A stretch of DNA of 62,436 nucleotides from Actinomadura atramentaria DSM 43919 (GTDB taxonomy: Bacteria > Actinomycetota > Actinomycetes > Streptosporangiales > Streptosporangiaceae), in NCBI RefSeq assembly GCF_000381885.1, contig NZ_KB907220.1, positions 143,955 through 206,390 on the forward strand, in the 5' to 3' direction. The position numbers and the translations under genes were made by a program. Shown in pieces: positions 61,935-62,436 of this stretch. Under the pieces are notes generated by a model. It had not been told where the DNA came from and made no database searches. It saw only the letters and a list, made by a program, of their open reading frames with translations. The stretch's first letter is position 1, and every line of letters begins with the position of its first letter.

Positions 61935-62436
61935 ATGCCGTCCCCCCACCACGACGCGATCCTCGACCTGTTCCGCGAACGGCCGTCGCTGGCCGTGGAA
62001 CTCCTGGCCGGAGCGGCCGACGTCGGCCTGTCCCCCGGCGACCACGCCCAGTTGGCGAACACGACGTTCACCGACCGGCCGTCCAAGGACTTCCACCCCG
62101 ACGCCGTGATCACCGTCGGCTCCGCCCGGCACCCCCGGCACGCCATCGTCGTCGAGGTCCAGCAGGACAAGAGCGAGAGCAAACGCCGCCAGCTCCCCCG
62201 CTACGCCGCATCACTCTGGCTGATGCTGCAATGCCCCGTGGACGTCCTGGTGATCTGCCCCGACGACCGCACCGCCGCCTACTTCGCCGAACCCGTCCCC
62301 ACCACCCTCCCGGGCGGCTACTCCTTCCGCGCCATCAGCCTCGGCCCCGCGCAGATCCCCGCCCTCACCGACCCGGCCGCCATCGCCGCCAACCCCGAAC
62401 TCGGCCTCCTCACCCTCCTCACCCACCCCGACGACC
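61935..62436 (+). CDS. PD-(D/E)XK-like protein, 3'-truncated by the window
   Basis: The first 167 residues of a protein that runs off the right end. It has the actinobacterial family start MPSPHHDAILDLFRERPSLA. The likely nuclease core is FHPDAVITVGSARHPRH (Asp) followed by AIVVEVQQDKSESKRRQLPR (Glu-x-Gln and Lys), similar to the PD-(D/E)XK arrangement. A WLMLQCPVDVLVICPDD strand follows. Many paralogues of this family exist in actinomycetes, of unknown role. The upstream 54 bases contain gatgtagtaacg, possibly part of a promoter. Confidence 0.65.
   Translation, partial: MPSPHHDAILDLFRERPSLAVELLAGAADVGLSPGDHAQLANTTFTDRPSKDFHPDAVITVGSARHPRHAIVVEVQQDKSESKRRQLPRYAASLWLMLQCPVDVLVICPDDRTAAYFAEPVPTTLPGGYSFRAISLGPAQIPALTDPAAIAANPELGLLTLLTHPDD

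Overview
The window is about 62 kb of very GC-rich DNA from an actinomycete. Translation-gene order, GTG/TTG starts, twin-arginine lipoproteins and coding overlaps of the GTGA/ATGA type all fit. The genus is not proven by sequence alone; a Thermomonosporaceae (Actinomadura-like) genome is my best guess. No tRNA, rRNA, insertion sequence or CRISPR array was seen.

Layout. (1) 0.1-2.3 kb: an FtsH-type membrane protease and a possible Uma2-like remnant. (2) 2.3-18.8 kb, almost all on the minus strand: the conserved translation and RNA block, read rimP-nusA-ylxR-infB-ylxP(DUF503)-rbfA-DHH phosphoesterase-truB-ribF-rpsO-pnp-M16 protease-holin-like membrane protein-dapB-transglutaminase-like protein. 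(3) 18.9-26.1 kb: a divergent pair of ferritin-like proteins, a small coiled-coil protein, an S33-type hydrolase, a secreted protein, a DesA3-like fatty-acid desaturase and an LPG-synthase/flippase-type membrane protein. (4) 26.2-33.0 kb: the first catabolic block, with an LLM flavin monooxygenase, a degenerate PaaK-like protein, a FadD-type CoA ligase, a DUF35 protein plus Ltp2-like aldolase, and an HsaB-like flavin reductase. (5) 33.1-38.5 kb: a sugar ABC importer (binding protein, two FrcA-like ATPases, one permease) ending in a ROK regulator. (6) 38.5-43.8 kb: small, hypothetical and membrane proteins plus a TetR regulator that looks like KstR2. (7) 43.8-61.9 kb: the second catabolic block, with another Ltp2-like protein, another LLM monooxygenase, a degenerate CoA ligase, a cyclase, a serine hydrolase, SDRs, a cysteine-hydrolase-like protein, endonuclease V, then a DUF35-VOC-AMP-ligase-ADP-ligase-SDR operon, and an amidase with a divergent TetR. 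A PD-(D/E)XK-like protein runs off the right end.

How it works together. The most interesting signal is a 14-bp palindrome close to AnCAAGnnCTTGnT, which is the published KstR2 operator. I find it seven times at positions that make regulatory sense: before both LLM monooxygenases, twice in the Ltp/DUF35-flavin reductase divergent gap, before the KstR2-like gene itself, before the second Ltp gene, and before the DUF35-VOC-ligase operon. An eighth site is weak. The gene content under these sites is not the known KstR2 (HIP, steroid C/D ring) gene set: it has no acyl-CoA dehydrogenase, no ipdAB and no enoyl-CoA hydratase. It is instead built from flavin monooxygenases, a flavin reductase, retro-aldolase-like Ltp/DUF35 pairs and five CoA-ligase-type proteins, two of them degenerate. 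This looks like an uncharacterised CoA-dependent catabolic regulon for a sterol-like, terpenoid or aromatic substrate.
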